Numbered from the stretch's first letter, positions 28,451 through 37,662 are shown. The stretch: 64,000 bases of DNA from Pediococcus pentosaceus (GCF_001437285.1 NZ_JQBF01000002.1:62001-126000), one strand, 5' to 3'. The notes: generated by a model from the letters alone, not told the origin. Numbers and translations are program-made.

Positions 28451-28582
28451 TAAAATCCCAACCTTTAAATTGATAATAATAGGATAGCACAAAACATGCT
28501 TAAGACTTTGTTAATACTATTAGTACACCGATATATTTTCTGGTAGAATGAACGAAGTGATCTAAAAGGAGCAACATAAATA

Positions 28583-30673
28583 ATGAAAAATCCTAAAAAA
28601 ATTAGGCGACCAAAAAGTGAATTACCATTTCGATTGAATTTGATCTTTTTTGTTGTCTTTGCGTTATTACTACTGTTAGTTGGACAATTAGGGTATTTAC
28701 AAATTTTGTATGGCTCGAAGTTGCAAGCAGTCGTAAATCGAACTGATAACACCGTTGAAACCAATAATGTTCAGCGGGGGGTGATTTACGATTCTACTGG
28801 AAAGGTTTTAGTAGGAAATACTGCGCATCAGGCTATTTCGTATACCAAGGGTGCCAACGTAATGGCTCAAGACATGTTCAATATTGCTAATACACTTGGA
28901 AAATATCTTGAAGCCAATGATACAGAGTTGAGTCGAACAGATATTGCGAATTACTTGCTGGCAGATTCTAAAAATAGTAAATACTACGAAAAGAAAATTA
29001 CTAATCGTGAAAATTTGAGTAGTAAGGCAGTTCAGGAAAAAGAAATTGACTATATCAAAAATTCGGATATTAAGTTAAGTTCAAAGGAAGAAAATGCTGC
29101 TCGAATTTTTAAAATTATGAATGGAGCTTACCAACTTTCTACGGTTTATATTAAGGAAACGGATGTTTCTAGTAAGGAGCTATCTGAGATTGGTGAGCAC
29201 CTTTCTGAGATGCCTGGGGTCAAAATTTCAACAAGTTGGACTCGTAGCTATCCAGAGGGGAATGACATTAAGTCCCTAGCAGGAACGGTAAGTAGTTCCA
29301 AAACTGGTCTACCTAGTGATGAAGTTAACACTTTATTAGCTGAAGGTTATGCTCGTAATGATAGCGTGGGACAAAGTTATCTCGAAAAACAGTATGAATC
29401 AGTTTTAAAGGGAACCAAATCGCAGACTGCCATTCAAGTTAGTTCGGGAGGACAGATTGTTAAGAAAGTTCAACAATATGCTGGTAAAAAAGGTGATAAT
29501 CTTGTTTTAACGATTAACTCCAAGTTCCAAGAAGAAGTCCAAAAAATTATGAAAGAGGCCTCAAAAAACGCTGGTGGACAATCAACTGGTGGCTATGCAG
29601 TGGTAATGAATCCTAAAACAGGAGCAGTGATTGCGCTTGCTGGTGCTGACCGAAATCCTTCAACAGGTAAGATGACAGATAATGTCTTAGGAACAATTAA
29701 TGAACCAATTGTAATGGGTTCCGTGGTTAAGGGGGCAACAATTTCTGGAGCTTTGATGGACGGGGTTATTACTCCTAGCAATAATACCTTGATTGATGAA
29801 CCAATTAAGGTGGCTGGAACAGGATCAAAGAGTTCTTGGTTTAATAGTACTGGTAGTGCAAATATGTCAGTTGACGCTTCGAGAGCGTTAGAAGTTTCTT
29901 CTAACTCATATATGATGCAATTAGCCATGAAAGAAGGAGGGTTTAAGTACTCCTCAGGGGCATCCTTGTCAGGGATGAATCCTAATGTCTTTAACAAATT
30001 GCGTGGATATTTTGAGCAATTCGGTCTAGGTACTAAAACAGGCATTGACCTTCCTGGTGAATCTTCCGGGTTTAAAGGACCTACTGGCTCTGCTAATATT
30101 GGTAAAGCGCTCGATTTATCTTTTGGTAATTATGATGCTTATACAACCATTCAAGTTGCGCAATACATGTCGACCATTGCAAATGGTGGTTATCGTGTTG
30201 CTCCACATGTGGTTGAACAAATTAGAAGTAGTAAACAAAATGGAAAAATGGGAGCAGTCCAAAAGACCGTTTCACCAACTGTTTTAAATCAAGTTGATAT
30301 GACTTCTGCACAGAGAAAATTAGTTACAGATGGGTTATATGACGTGGTTCATGGAAGTAATAAATATAAGACCGGTGGGCCACTAGCTGGTATTTCTCCC
30401 GGAATTTCTGCTAAAACTGGTACAGCTCAGACGACAACCAATGGGAAAACAACCGTAACGTTGTCATTAGCTTCTTATGCTCCATCTAATGATCCTCAAG
30501 TAGTTGTAGCACTAGCTCTGCCAGGATTAAGTACAAATGCTGAATCGGATAATATGACGGCTGCTAAGAAGATCTATGCGGCATACTGGAAATATGTCCA
30601 ATCCAAATCAACCCTTACTAATCCAACTAAAGCGACCTCTGAAACCGCTGCTCAGAACTTGAATTCCAATTAA
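28583..30673 (+). CDS. Class B penicillin-binding protein (transpeptidase)
   Basis: 696-residue cell-wall transpeptidase. One membrane helix (about residues 20-42) is followed by the PBP dimer domain ([12 protein letters not shown]) and the transpeptidase domain with active-site S380 in GSVVKG, an SSN triad in EVSSNSYMM, and K611 of the KTGT motif in SAKTGTAQT. The catalytic set is complete. It is placed before rpmG, fthC, rhomboid, yqgQ and glcK, the order seen around Bacillus pbpA. Whether it serves septation or side-wall growth is not settled by sequence alone. Confidence 0.95.
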
Positions 30674-30771
30674 TCGCAATTGGTTCTGGAAAAATTTTCA
30701 GAATAGTGGTAACATGTACAATGCTAGTGGATTTTCGAATTCAAATATATATATTAATGGAGGTCATTCCA

Positions 30772-30921
30772 ATGCGTGTACACATTACTTTAGAATGTAC
30801 TGAATGCCATAACCGTCAATACTTATCAAACAAGAACAAACGTAACAATCCGGATCGTTTGGAACTAAACAAGTATTGCCCTCGTGAACGCAAAGTTACA
30901 TTACACAAGGAAACAAAATAA
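30772..30921 (+). CDS. rpmG: 50S ribosomal protein L33
   Basis: 49-residue protein [17 protein letters not shown]... ending HKETK, an L33. It has the first CxxC pair (CTEC) but only one cysteine in the second position (YCPRERK), an intermediate between zinc-binding and zinc-free forms. The start at ATG 30772 has GGAGG 11 bases before it; the frame opens far upstream without coding sense. A terminator follows. Confidence 0.96.
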
Positions 30922-30929
30922 TCGTAATT

Positions 30930-30973
30930 AAGGCTGGAAGACTGCAATTTGCTGTCGCTTCTAGCTTTTTTTA
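30930..30973 (+). terminator. Terminator after rpmG
   Basis: Stem AAGGCTGGAAG/CTTCTAGCTT with one bulged G and a T7 run. Confidence 0.78.
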
Positions 30974-31002
30974 TATATTTAAATGTAACTATGGGGGATA
31001 AA

Positions 31003-31566
31003 ATGAATAAAAATATCTTTAGGCAAACTCAAATTAAACGCTTAAATCAAATTGATATAACGTCTAAAAGAGCTAAAGAGGCGTTAATTTTAGAAAGTTT
31101 TTTCGATCAACATGAAGTAAAAAATGCTCGAAAATTAGCGATAACCATGAGTCACGGCTTTGAGCTAGACACAGCACCCATCATTCAACGGCTAATTGAA
31201 AATGGTAAATGTGTCTATGTCCCACGGACCTTGCCAGAACGACAGATGGAGTTCGTCGAATATAATTTAAATACACCCATGCAACCAAAGTTCCAAGAAA
31301 TTTTAGAACCAGTAGGGGGGAACGTGGTTCGTCCCGAAGCATTGGATCTAATAATTGTCCCTGGTCTAGCTTATGAAGTTTCGAATGGTTATCGGTTGGG
31401 ATTTGGGGGAGGATATTACGATCGTTACTTGAAAAAAACGCCAGCCTCGAAAATAGTTTTAGCTTTTTCAGAACAAATTTATTCAGATCCTCAGTGGGAT
31501 GTAGAACCTTTTGATGTACCATTAGAAAAAATTATTACAGAAGAAGGGGTTCAATTTGAACGTTAG
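31003..31566 (+). CDS. 5-formyltetrahydrofolate cyclo-ligase
   Basis: 187-residue 5-FCL family enzyme converting 5-formyl-THF to 5,10-methenyl-THF with ATP. It shows VYVPRTLPERQMEF and the strong family motif LIIVPGLAYEVSNGYRLGFGGGYYDRYL. ATG 31003 follows GGGGGAT; the frame opens 18 codons earlier inside the terminator zone. It corresponds to Bacillus yqgN, which also lies between rpmGA and the rhomboid gene. Confidence 0.94.
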   Translation: MNKNIFRQTQIKRLNQIDITSKRAKEALILESFFDQHEVKNARKLAITMSHGFELDTAPIIQRLIENGKCVYVPRTLPERQMEFVEYNLNTPMQPKFQEILEPVGGNVVRPEALDLIIVPGLAYEVSNGYRLGFGGGYYDRYLKKTPASKIVLAFSEQIYSDPQWDVEPFDVPLEKIITEEGVQFER

Positions 31567-31595
31567 ATGATTCGGTTTGAAAAGGAAGGTTCTTA

Positions 31596-32285
31596 ATGAG
31601 TGATCAAAAACAACTTTTAAAGCGTCTATACGAAGGCCCATTCGTTACACAAACAATCGTGGGAATTAATATTTTAGTTTTTCTTTGGTTGACGCTAATC
31701 GGCGGAAGCACGAATATTTCAGTCCTAGTTACCCACGGTGCTTTGGTACCGGTGCTGGTACAAAACGGTCAGGGACTGTGGACAATATTTACATCGATGT
31801 TTATTCATATTGGATTTGAACATATCTTGTTTAATATGATTGCGTTATACTTTATTGGTAGGCTTTTGGAACGAATGATTGGTCATTGGAAATTTGTATT
31901 AATATATATTTTTTCAGGTCTTTTTGCTAATTTAGCAAGTTTGGCTCTCTCAAACCCTAATAGTATTTCTGCCGGTGCAAGTGGGGCTATTTTTGGGATT
32001 ATCGGTGTATGGCTGATGATGGCAGAACAGTATCGAGAGTACCCCGCATTAATCGATATGGGTAAACAAATGCTATTATTTAGCGTTTTGGGCTTGATAA
32101 GTGGACTGTTGGGTACTAACATGAATATTATTGCGCATTTAGGTGGTTTAGTTTCTGGATTTTTAATAGCGTATGTAATCGGATTCCCTAAATTTGGTAA
32201 GGTTCCAACTTGGAAACGTATTGGTAGTGCAATTTTAATCGTTCTTATGATGATAGCGTTTTGTAAATTAGCGTTTACATCATAA
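31596..32285 (+). CDS. Rhomboid family intramembrane serine protease
   Basis: 229-residue membrane protein with six to seven helices. It holds the rhomboid motifs: HIGFEHILFNM, the catalytic Ser in SAGASGAIFG (GxSG) and the catalytic His in NIIAHLGG. It cleaves membrane-anchored substrates within the bilayer. It corresponds to Bacillus YqgP/GluP, though without the N-terminal soluble domain of that protein. In a run with the cyclo-ligase, yqgQ and glcK. Confidence 0.94.
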   Translation: MSDQKQLLKRLYEGPFVTQTIVGINILVFLWLTLIGGSTNISVLVTHGALVPVLVQNGQGLWTIFTSMFIHIGFEHILFNMIALYFIGRLLERMIGHWKFVLIYIFSGLFANLASLALSNPNSISAGASGAIFGIIGVWLMMAEQYREYPALIDMGKQMLLFSVLGLISGLLGTNMNIIAHLGGLVSGFLIAYVIGFPKFGKVPTWKRIGSAILIVLMMIAFCKLAFTS

Positions 32286-32317
32286 CAATAATCTGGTAAA
32301 TTAGTTGAGATGGTATT

Positions 32318-32530
32318 ATGAAAACACTTTATGATGTGCAACAACTTTTAAAGCAATTCGGAATATTTGTTTACGTTGGAAAACGTAAATGGGATATTGA
32401 ATTGATGAGTATTGAATTGAAAAATTTGTACAAAGCAGGAGTCGTCGATAAACCGACCTATGTTAAAGCTCAGTTGGTTTTACGACATGAGCATCATATT
32501 GAAGAGGTTAGAGATAACCAACAAAAATAA
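32318..32530 (+). CDS. yqgQ: YqgQ family protein (DUF910)
   Basis: 70-residue protein of the YqgQ/DUF910 family, with the typical MKTLYDVQQLLKQFGIFVYVGKRKWDIELM start. Function is unknown; a small three-helix fold with possible nucleic acid binding was proposed from structure. Always found before glcK in Firmicutes, as here, where its stop codon abuts the glcK ribosome binding site. Confidence 0.93.
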   Translation: MKTLYDVQQLLKQFGIFVYVGKRKWDIELMSIELKNLYKAGVVDKPTYVKAQLVLRHEHHIEEVRDNQQK

Positions 32531-32547
32531 TGGAGGGTTTCGAAGTA

Positions 32548-33510
32548 ATGGAACGTAAATTAATCGGTGTCGATCTTGGTGGAACAACAATTAAGTTTGC
32601 TATTTTAACTGAAAATGGCGATGTTCAACAAAAATGGAGTGTGGAAACAAATGTTTTAGATGAAGGTTCACACATTGTTCCAGACATTATTGACTCAATC
32701 AATCATCATCTTGATTTATATAAGATGACTAAGGATCAATTTATTGGAATCGGGATGGGAACACCGGGAACTGTAAACCGCGAAAATGGTACAGTAATTG
32801 GTGCTTTCAACCTGAACTGGAAAGAAACTCAATACGTTAAGGATGCAATTGAAGATGGTACAGGAATCAAGTTTGCCATTGATAACGATGCTAATGTTGC
32901 TGGTCTAGGTGAACGTTGGAAGGGTGCTGGAGAAAACGGCGAAGATGTTTCTTTCGTTACTCTTGGTACCGGTATCGGTGGCGGTTTGATTGCTGGTGGA
33001 CAATTGCTTCATGGTTTAGCTGGAGCTGCTGGTGAAATCGGACATGTTACGGTTGATCCTGAAGGTTACCTATGTACATGTGGTAAGCGTGGATGTCTTG
33101 AACAATATGCCAGTGCTACAGGTGTTGTTCATGTAGCCCGCGACATGGCAGAAGAATTTTCTGGCGATTCAGAACTTAAACGTGAAACTGATGACGGACA
33201 AGATATTACTTCTAAATTAGTTTTCGACCTTGCAAAGAAGGGTGACGTTTTAGCTCTTCGTGTTGTTGATCGGGTCTGCAGTCTCTTAGGACTTGCTTTA
33301 GGTAACTTGGCTAATACTTTAAACCCTGAAAGCATTGTTATCGGTGGCGGAGTTTCAGCAGCTGGTGATTTCTTATTAGAACGTGTCCGTAATTATTACG
33401 AACAATATGCATTCTCAACTGTTCGTTCTTCAACCCAATTAAAATTAGCTCGCTTAGGAAATGACGCTGGTGTAATCGGTGCCGCTTCATTAGCTCGTGT
33501 ATTTGCATAA
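32548..33510 (+). CDS. glcK: ROK-family glucokinase
   Basis: 320-residue glucokinase (ATP). ATP-binding motif GVDLGGTTIKFAI at the N-terminus, catalytic Asp in FAIDNDANVAGLGE, GTGIGGGLI, and the ROK zinc motif CTCGKRGCLEQYAS. Start ATG 32548 lies 10 bases after GGAGGG; the ATG at 32530 overlaps that site and is not used. It feeds free glucose into glycolysis or the pentose phosphate pathway (gnd is also in this window). Confidence 0.97.
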   Translation: MERKLIGVDLGGTTIKFAILTENGDVQQKWSVETNVLDEGSHIVPDIIDSINHHLDLYKMTKDQFIGIGMGTPGTVNRENGTVIGAFNLNWKETQYVKDAIEDGTGIKFAIDNDANVAGLGERWKGAGENGEDVSFVTLGTGIGGGLIAGGQLLHGLAGAAGEIGHVTVDPEGYLCTCGKRGCLEQYASATGVVHVARDMAEEFSGDSELKRETDDGQDITSKLVFDLAKKGDVLALRVVDRVCSLLGLALGNLANTLNPESIVIGGGVSAAGDFLLERVRNYYEQYAFSTVRSSTQLKLARLGNDAGVIGAASLARVFA

Positions 33511-33541
33511 ATAAAACAAAAATTTTGGAGATGAGAGAAAC

Positions 33542-33961
33542 ATGGCTGTTGCTGCTGCAAAATATACAACCGGATTTTGGATAAATACAATCGTGATCAT
33601 CCTTATCATTGCATATCTAGTTTATCAACTTTACTTATACTGGAAACGTGGTAAGATTTCGACTCAATTAGATGATGATGAATTTCGAGCTGGAATGCGT
33701 AAAGCACAAGTGATTGATGTTAGAGAAAAGAAGGAATTTGATGCAGGTCATATTCTTGGTGCTAGAAATATTCCGTATTCGCAAATGAAAAACAGAACCC
33801 AAGAATTGCGTTCTGATTTACCGGTTTATTTATACGATCAAGGACGTACTTTTAGTGGACGTGCAGCAATGCTTCTATCCAAAAAAGGTTTCACCCAACT
33901 CTACATTTTAAAAAATGGATATCAACGTTGGACTGGAAAAACTAAAAAGACTAAATATTAA
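33542..33961 (+). CDS. Rhodanese-like membrane protein (YqhL type), catalytic Cys absent
   Basis: 139 residues: one membrane helix (about 11-31) then a rhodanese-like domain with DVREKKEFDAGHILGARNIPYSQM. The active-site loop, normally YCxxGxRS, reads YLYDQGRTFSGRA, with Asp99 in place of the catalytic Cys. Sulfurtransferase activity is therefore unlikely; a binding or scaffold role at the membrane is possible. It follows glcK as in Bacillus (yqhL). Confidence 0.9.
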   Translation: MAVAAAKYTTGFWINTIVIILIIAYLVYQLYLYWKRGKISTQLDDDEFRAGMRKAQVIDVREKKEFDAGHILGARNIPYSQMKNRTQELRSDLPVYLYDQGRTFSGRAAMLLSKKGFTQLYILKNGYQRWTGKTKKTKY

Positions 33962-34003
33962 AAAGAGATTGGGTTAAAATAGAATTAACCCAACCTCTTT
34001 TTT
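33961..34003. terminator. Bidirectional terminator between the rhodanese-like and DUF3042 genes
   Basis: Stem AAAAGAGATTGGGTTAA/TTAACCCAACCTCTTTT (one mismatch) with A and T runs on the two sides. Confidence 0.88.
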
Positions 34004-34014
34004 ATTTGTGTAGA

Positions 34015-34191
34015 TTAGCCATTATGTGCAGAGTGCTGTTTACGGTGCGCACGACGACGATTTTCTTCGGTACGTTCGACTTGTTCTTCAACAGGTTCAA
34101 CTACGACTTTATGAAAAGCGAAGAGTGCCCCAGCAATTGCACCAAGTGTTGAGATTGTTCCAAATAGAAAACCTTTTACAAATTTACCCAT
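34015..34191 (-). CDS. DUF3042 family small membrane protein
   Basis: 58-residue protein on the minus strand: a start MGKFVKGFLFGTISTLGAIA with one membrane helix, then a charged tail rich in Glu, Arg and His (VEEQVERTEENRRRAHRK). This matches the DUF3042 family of lactic acid bacteria in length and start. AAGGAG lies 9 bases before the ATG, and a terminator follows the stop. Function unknown; a small membrane adaptor is possible. An ORF in another frame of the same stretch on the plus strand (34026-34214) is a shadow. Confidence 0.85.
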   Translation of the reverse strand: MGKFVKGFLFGTISTLGAIAGALFAFHKVVVEPVEEQVERTEENRRRAHRKQHSAHNG

Positions 34192-34273
34192 CTTATTCAG
34201 CTCCTTACTTATGATTACCTTAATTATGCGCTGAATTGATTTAAAATGCCAGAAATAGATATAGGAGAACGAT

Positions 34274-35008
34274 ATGATTACTCAAATTATTGCCCACCGT
34301 GGAAGTAAAGGCGTGCGACCAGAAAACACAATAGTGGCTTTTAATAAAGCTATTGACGAAGGCGCTGATGGAATTGAGACTGATGTTCACTTGTCTAAAG
34401 ATGGGAAGTTAGTCATTATTCATGATGAGACTGTTAATCGGACCACAGATGGAGAAGGCCGCATTTTTGATAAAACCTTAGCTGAAATTAAGAAATTAGA
34501 TGCGGGAGCATATTTCAGTGAAAAGTATGTTAATGAACGCATTCCAACGCTCCAGGAAGTAGTTGATTTATTAATTCAAAGAAAATATCATGGTATTTTT
34601 AACCTAGAATTGAAAACAGATAAAATTAAATATCCAGGAATTGAACAAAAGGTTTATGAAGTTCTTAAGGGTGAAGATTTCCCATTCCATTTGGTATATT
34701 CCAGTTTTAATCCGAAATCGATTAGCGTGTTACATCAATTACAACCAGAAGTTGAAGCTGCTAGCTTATTTAAAATTAATACGAAAGCAGCTCGCCGATT
34801 CAGTAGAAGAAGAATTATTCAAGAGTGGCACCCAAGTATCGCATGGGTGCGTAGTCATCGATTTTTCTTACCTCACGTCCAATTACGGCCATGGACAGTC
34901 AATTCTGAAGATGATATCAAGTACTGCTTTAAAAAGAATTTTAAGGGGATTATCACGGACTATCCAACAAGAGCTTTAAAAATTAGAAAAAAGATGCAGG
35001 GAGAATAA
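34274..35008 (+). CDS. Glycerophosphodiester phosphodiesterase
   Basis: 244-residue GDPD-family enzyme splitting glycerophosphodiesters to glycerol 3-phosphate and alcohol. Signature IAHRGSKGVRPENTIVAF near the start, the metal ligands in GIETDVHLSKDGKLVIIHDETVNRTTDG, and the LELKTD motif. No signal peptide, so cytoplasmic. The miaA start follows its stop by one base, so the two are coupled. Confidence 0.93.
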   Translation: MITQIIAHRGSKGVRPENTIVAFNKAIDEGADGIETDVHLSKDGKLVIIHDETVNRTTDGEGRIFDKTLAEIKKLDAGAYFSEKYVNERIPTLQEVVDLLIQRKYHGIFNLELKTDKIKYPGIEQKVYEVLKGEDFPFHLVYSSFNPKSISVLHQLQPEVEAASLFKINTKAARRFSRRRIIQEWHPSIAWVRSHRFFLPHVQLRPWTVNSEDDIKYCFKKNFKGIITDYPTRALKIRKKMQGE

Positions 35009-35009
35009 T

Positions 35010-35942
35010 ATGGAAAAAGTTTTAGCGATTGTTGGTCCAACTGCAGTCGGAAAAACCAACCTGTCGATTGATATTGCAAAAAAATTTAACGGAGAGATCA
35101 TTTCTGGGGATTCGATGCAAGTCTATCAAAAATTAGATATTGGCACGGCAAAAGTTACCATAGAGGAAATGCAAGGAATCCCACACCATTTGATTGATAC
35201 CAAGACTATCCATGATCGCTTTTCAGCTGCTGATTTTAAAGAAACGGCTCAAAAATTGATTAGTGAAATTAGTCAGCGAGGTAAGCTACCAATTGTGGTT
35301 GGTGGAACCGGTTTTTACCTACAGGCTCTATTAAGAGATTTGGAGTTAGGAGGTAGCAATGAAGATCGAAATCAAATTGAAGCGATCCGTACAGAGTTAA
35401 ATCAAAAAGAAAATGATGAACTATTATCGATACTAAAAACAATCGATTTAGCAACTTACGAAAATATTGATCGAAAGAACCGGCGACGAATTATTCGAGC
35501 AATTGAAGTTTTTAAAGTGTCAGGCCAAAAGATGTCAGAACAGCAAATGCAACCGACGGCGGTTTATGATGACCTACTAATTGGCTTAAATACGGAACGC
35601 TCTATCTTATACCAACGTATCAACCATCGGGTAAACATGATGTTAGACGCTGGACTTGAAAATGAAGCACGCTGGTTGTTTGACGAAACTAAGGTACCAC
35701 AAGCCAACAAGGGGATTGGATATCGAGAGTGGCAGGATTACTTTAAAAATGAGAAAACTTTATCAGAAACCATTGAGCTAATACAAAAGGATTCTAGACA
35801 CTATGCTAAACGTCAACTTACATGGTTTAGAAATAAGATGGATGTAAATTGGTATGACATTATCCAAAATCCACAAGAGCAAGCAAAGATATATCAAAAA
35901 ATTGAAAACTGGTTAGGTGTTAAAAATGAATTGGAAAGATGA
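35010..35942 (+). CDS. miaA: tRNA dimethylallyltransferase MiaA
   Basis: 310-residue enzyme adding an isopentenyl group to A37 of tRNAs reading UNN codons. P-loop GPTAVGKTNLS at residues 8-18, then SGDSMQVYQKLDIGTAK, GGTGFYLQALL, the DRKNRRRIIRAIEV motif and GIGYREW. It overlaps the next gene by 17 bases. In Bacillus miaA also lies near ynbB-glnR-glnA. Confidence 0.97.
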   Translation: MEKVLAIVGPTAVGKTNLSIDIAKKFNGEIISGDSMQVYQKLDIGTAKVTIEEMQGIPHHLIDTKTIHDRFSAADFKETAQKLISEISQRGKLPIVVGGTGFYLQALLRDLELGGSNEDRNQIEAIRTELNQKENDELLSILKTIDLATYENIDRKNRRRIIRAIEVFKVSGQKMSEQQMQPTAVYDDLLIGLNTERSILYQRINHRVNMMLDAGLENEARWLFDETKVPQANKGIGYREWQDYFKNEKTLSETIELIQKDSRHYAKRQLTWFRNKMDVNWYDIIQNPQEQAKIYQKIENWLGVKNELER

Positions 35943-37182
35943 TTTTAAACCGGAAGTAAAAAGAATCATTGAAGAGGTTGAAAAACAAATTCAACCACGA
36001 CTAAGTGAGATTGATGATCAAGTAACTTTTAATCAACGGAAAGTATTAGAAGCCTTTCAAAAGGAAAGAATTTCCGAAGAAAATTTAAATGGAGCGACTG
36101 GATACGGTTATAACGATATGGGAAGAGACGCTCTAGACCGGGTTTATGCTGATGTTTTTAAGACAGAAGATGCGTTGGTCCGGCCACAATTTGTTTCTGG
36201 GACTCACACAATTAGTTCGGCCTATTTTGGAATGTTGCGTCCTGGAGATAAGTTATTATACTTAACGGGGATGCCTTATGATACGATTCAAGAAGTGATT
36301 GGCGTCACTGGTAAAGCAGGAATGGGTTCATTGAAAGACTTTAAAATTGATTTCGATTACGTTCCTTTGTTAGAAAATGGAAAAGTTGATTTTAAAGCTG
36401 CCAAGACTAAGTTGACGGATCAAGTTAAAGTAGTAGCAATTCAACGTTCAAGAGGTTACTCTAGTCGTTCTAGTTTTACTGTTGATGAAATTAAAGTGAT
36501 GGTAGATCATGTTCGGGAGATTTTACCCAATGCTATTATTTTTGTTGATAATTGCTATGGTGAATTTTCAGAAATAGTGGAACCAACTGAAGTAGGCGTT
36601 GATGTCATGGTAGGTTCATTAATTAAAAATGCTGGGGGTGGAATCGCCCATACTGGTGGATACGTTGTTGGAAAGCAAAAATTAATCGAGATGATTGCTA
36701 ATCGTTTAACTAATGTTGGTGCAGGTAAGGAAGAGGGAGCTACCCTAGAAAATCTTCGCAGAATGTATCAGGGATTTTTTATGGCCCCTGAGGTTACGGG
36801 AGCAGCAATTAAAGGCGCTATTTTTGAGAGCGTAATTTTAGAAAAGTGTAATTTACAAGTTGATCCTAAATGGAATGATCCACGGACGGATTTGATTCAA
36901 ACAATTAACTTTGGTGAACCAGATTCAATGATTCGCTTTGCTAAGCAAGTACAAAAAAATTCACCAATTGATTCATATGTTGATCCAGAGCCATCTCAAA
37001 TGGCTGGATATGAAGATAAAGTTATTATGGCAGCGGGTACCTTTGTTCAAGGAGCCAGCGTTGAATTTTCTGCTGACGGACCAATTCGCCCACCATATAC
37101 ACTGTATTTACAAGGTGGTCTAACTTATTCACACGTAAAAATTGCAATCACTAAAGCCGTTGAAGAAACGTTCTTTAACTGA
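35926..37182 (+). CDS. PLP-dependent enzyme, YnbB / aluminium-resistance / methionine gamma-lyase-like family
   Basis: 418-residue fold-type I PLP protein. TGYGYNDMGRDALDRVYADVF near the start, RSRGYSSRSSF, VDNCYGEFSE, and the PLP Lys in GSLIKNAGGGIAHTGGYVVG define the family named after Bacillus YnbB. ATG 35926 has AGGTG about 8 bases before it; the GTG nine bases upstream overlaps that site. It precedes glnR-glnA, a pairing conserved in Firmicutes. The true reaction is not established; a Cys/Met lyase is inferred from the fold. Confidence 0.9.
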   Translation: MNWKDDFKPEVKRIIEEVEKQIQPRLSEIDDQVTFNQRKVLEAFQKERISEENLNGATGYGYNDMGRDALDRVYADVFKTEDALVRPQFVSGTHTISSAYFGMLRPGDKLLYLTGMPYDTIQEVIGVTGKAGMGSLKDFKIDFDYVPLLENGKVDFKAAKTKLTDQVKVVAIQRSRGYSSRSSFTVDEIKVMVDHVREILPNAIIFVDNCYGEFSEIVEPTEVGVDVMVGSLIKNAGGGIAHTGGYVVGKQKLIEMIANRLTNVGAGKEEGATLENLRRMYQGFFMAPEVTGAAIKGAIFESVILEKCNLQVDPKWNDPRTDLIQTINFGEPDSMIRFAKQVQKNSPIDSYVDPEPSQMAGYEDKVIMAAGTFVQGASVEFSADGPIRPPYTLYLQGGLTYSHVKIAITKAVEETFFN

Positions 37183-37199
37183 TGTTAGAAAATGTAACA
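37183..37199 (+). promoter_or_regulatory. GlnR box upstream of glnRA
   Basis: TGTTA, seven bases, TAACA: an exact match to the GlnR/TnrA consensus TGTNAN7TNACA, starting on the last base region of the upstream stop and ending 8 bases before the likely -35 box. Implies autorepression of glnRA under nitrogen excess. Confidence 0.88.
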
Positions 37200-37206
37200 T
37201 CAGCTA

Positions 37207-37235
37207 TTGACGTAGCTATCATTGACTGTTAAACT
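37207..37235 (+). promoter_or_regulatory. Probable promoter of glnRA
   Basis: TTGACG at 37207-37212, 17-base spacer, TAAACT at 37230-37235. A second TTGACT at 37222 has a TATTAA 16 bases on, but that would leave no room for the ribosome binding site. Confidence 0.5.
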
Positions 37236-37262
37236 TAGTTCAATATTAAAGGAGTTATTGGT

Positions 37263-37628
37263 ATGAGTGAAAAAGAGCTTCGTCGCTCGATGGCTGTTTT
37301 ACCGATTGGTACAGTTATGAAGTTAACATCTCTTACTGCTCGACAGATTCGATACTATGAAGAAAACGAGTTAGTTTTTCCAGATCGAAGTGAAGGAAAT
37401 CGACGTTTGTTTTCGTTGAACGATATTGATCGATTGCTTGAGATTAAAGATTTTATTGCAGAAGGTTTGAATATTGCTGATATCAAGCAACGCTTTGAGC
37501 AACGAAAAGAAGAACTGAAACGCTCCATTTCGGATACTCAAATGCGGAAAATCTTAAGAGAAGAATTACTTCAAACTGGAAGGCTATCGGATGATTCTGG
37601 CCCAGCCTTTCCAATTAAACGAGTTTAG
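37263..37628 (+). CDS. glnR: MerR-family nitrogen regulator GlnR
   Basis: 121-residue repressor of glutamine synthetase and other nitrogen genes. MerR-type winged helix: GTVMKLTSLTARQIRYYEENELVFPDRSEGNRRLFSLNDIDRL. The C-terminal tail (LLQTGRLSDDSGPAFPIKRV), which in GlnR contacts feedback-inhibited GlnA, is present. A perfect GlnR box lies upstream and glnA follows 34 bases on. Confidence 0.96.
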   Translation: MSEKELRRSMAVLPIGTVMKLTSLTARQIRYYEENELVFPDRSEGNRRLFSLNDIDRLLEIKDFIAEGLNIADIKQRFEQRKEELKRSISDTQMRKILREELLQTGRLSDDSGPAFPIKRV

Positions 37629-37662
37629 TATAAAAAAATAAAGTGGGGCGTTACATACAGTT

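Noticed and set aside
29593-30045. 150-codon ORF on the minus strand
   Set aside because: Antisense of the penicillin-binding protein gene with no ribosome binding site.
30682-30700. Hairpin TCTGGAAAA/TTTTCAGA after the PBP gene
   Set aside because: Weak stem and no T run, so not called a terminator.
31883-32344. 153-codon ORF on the minus strand
   Set aside because: Antisense of the rhomboid gene; hydrophobic pattern mirrors the membrane helices of the true gene.
37222-37249. TTGACT-N16-TATTAA before glnR
   Set aside because: The start point would fall in the ribosome binding site, leaving the mRNA almost leaderless; the pair at 37207-37235 fits better.
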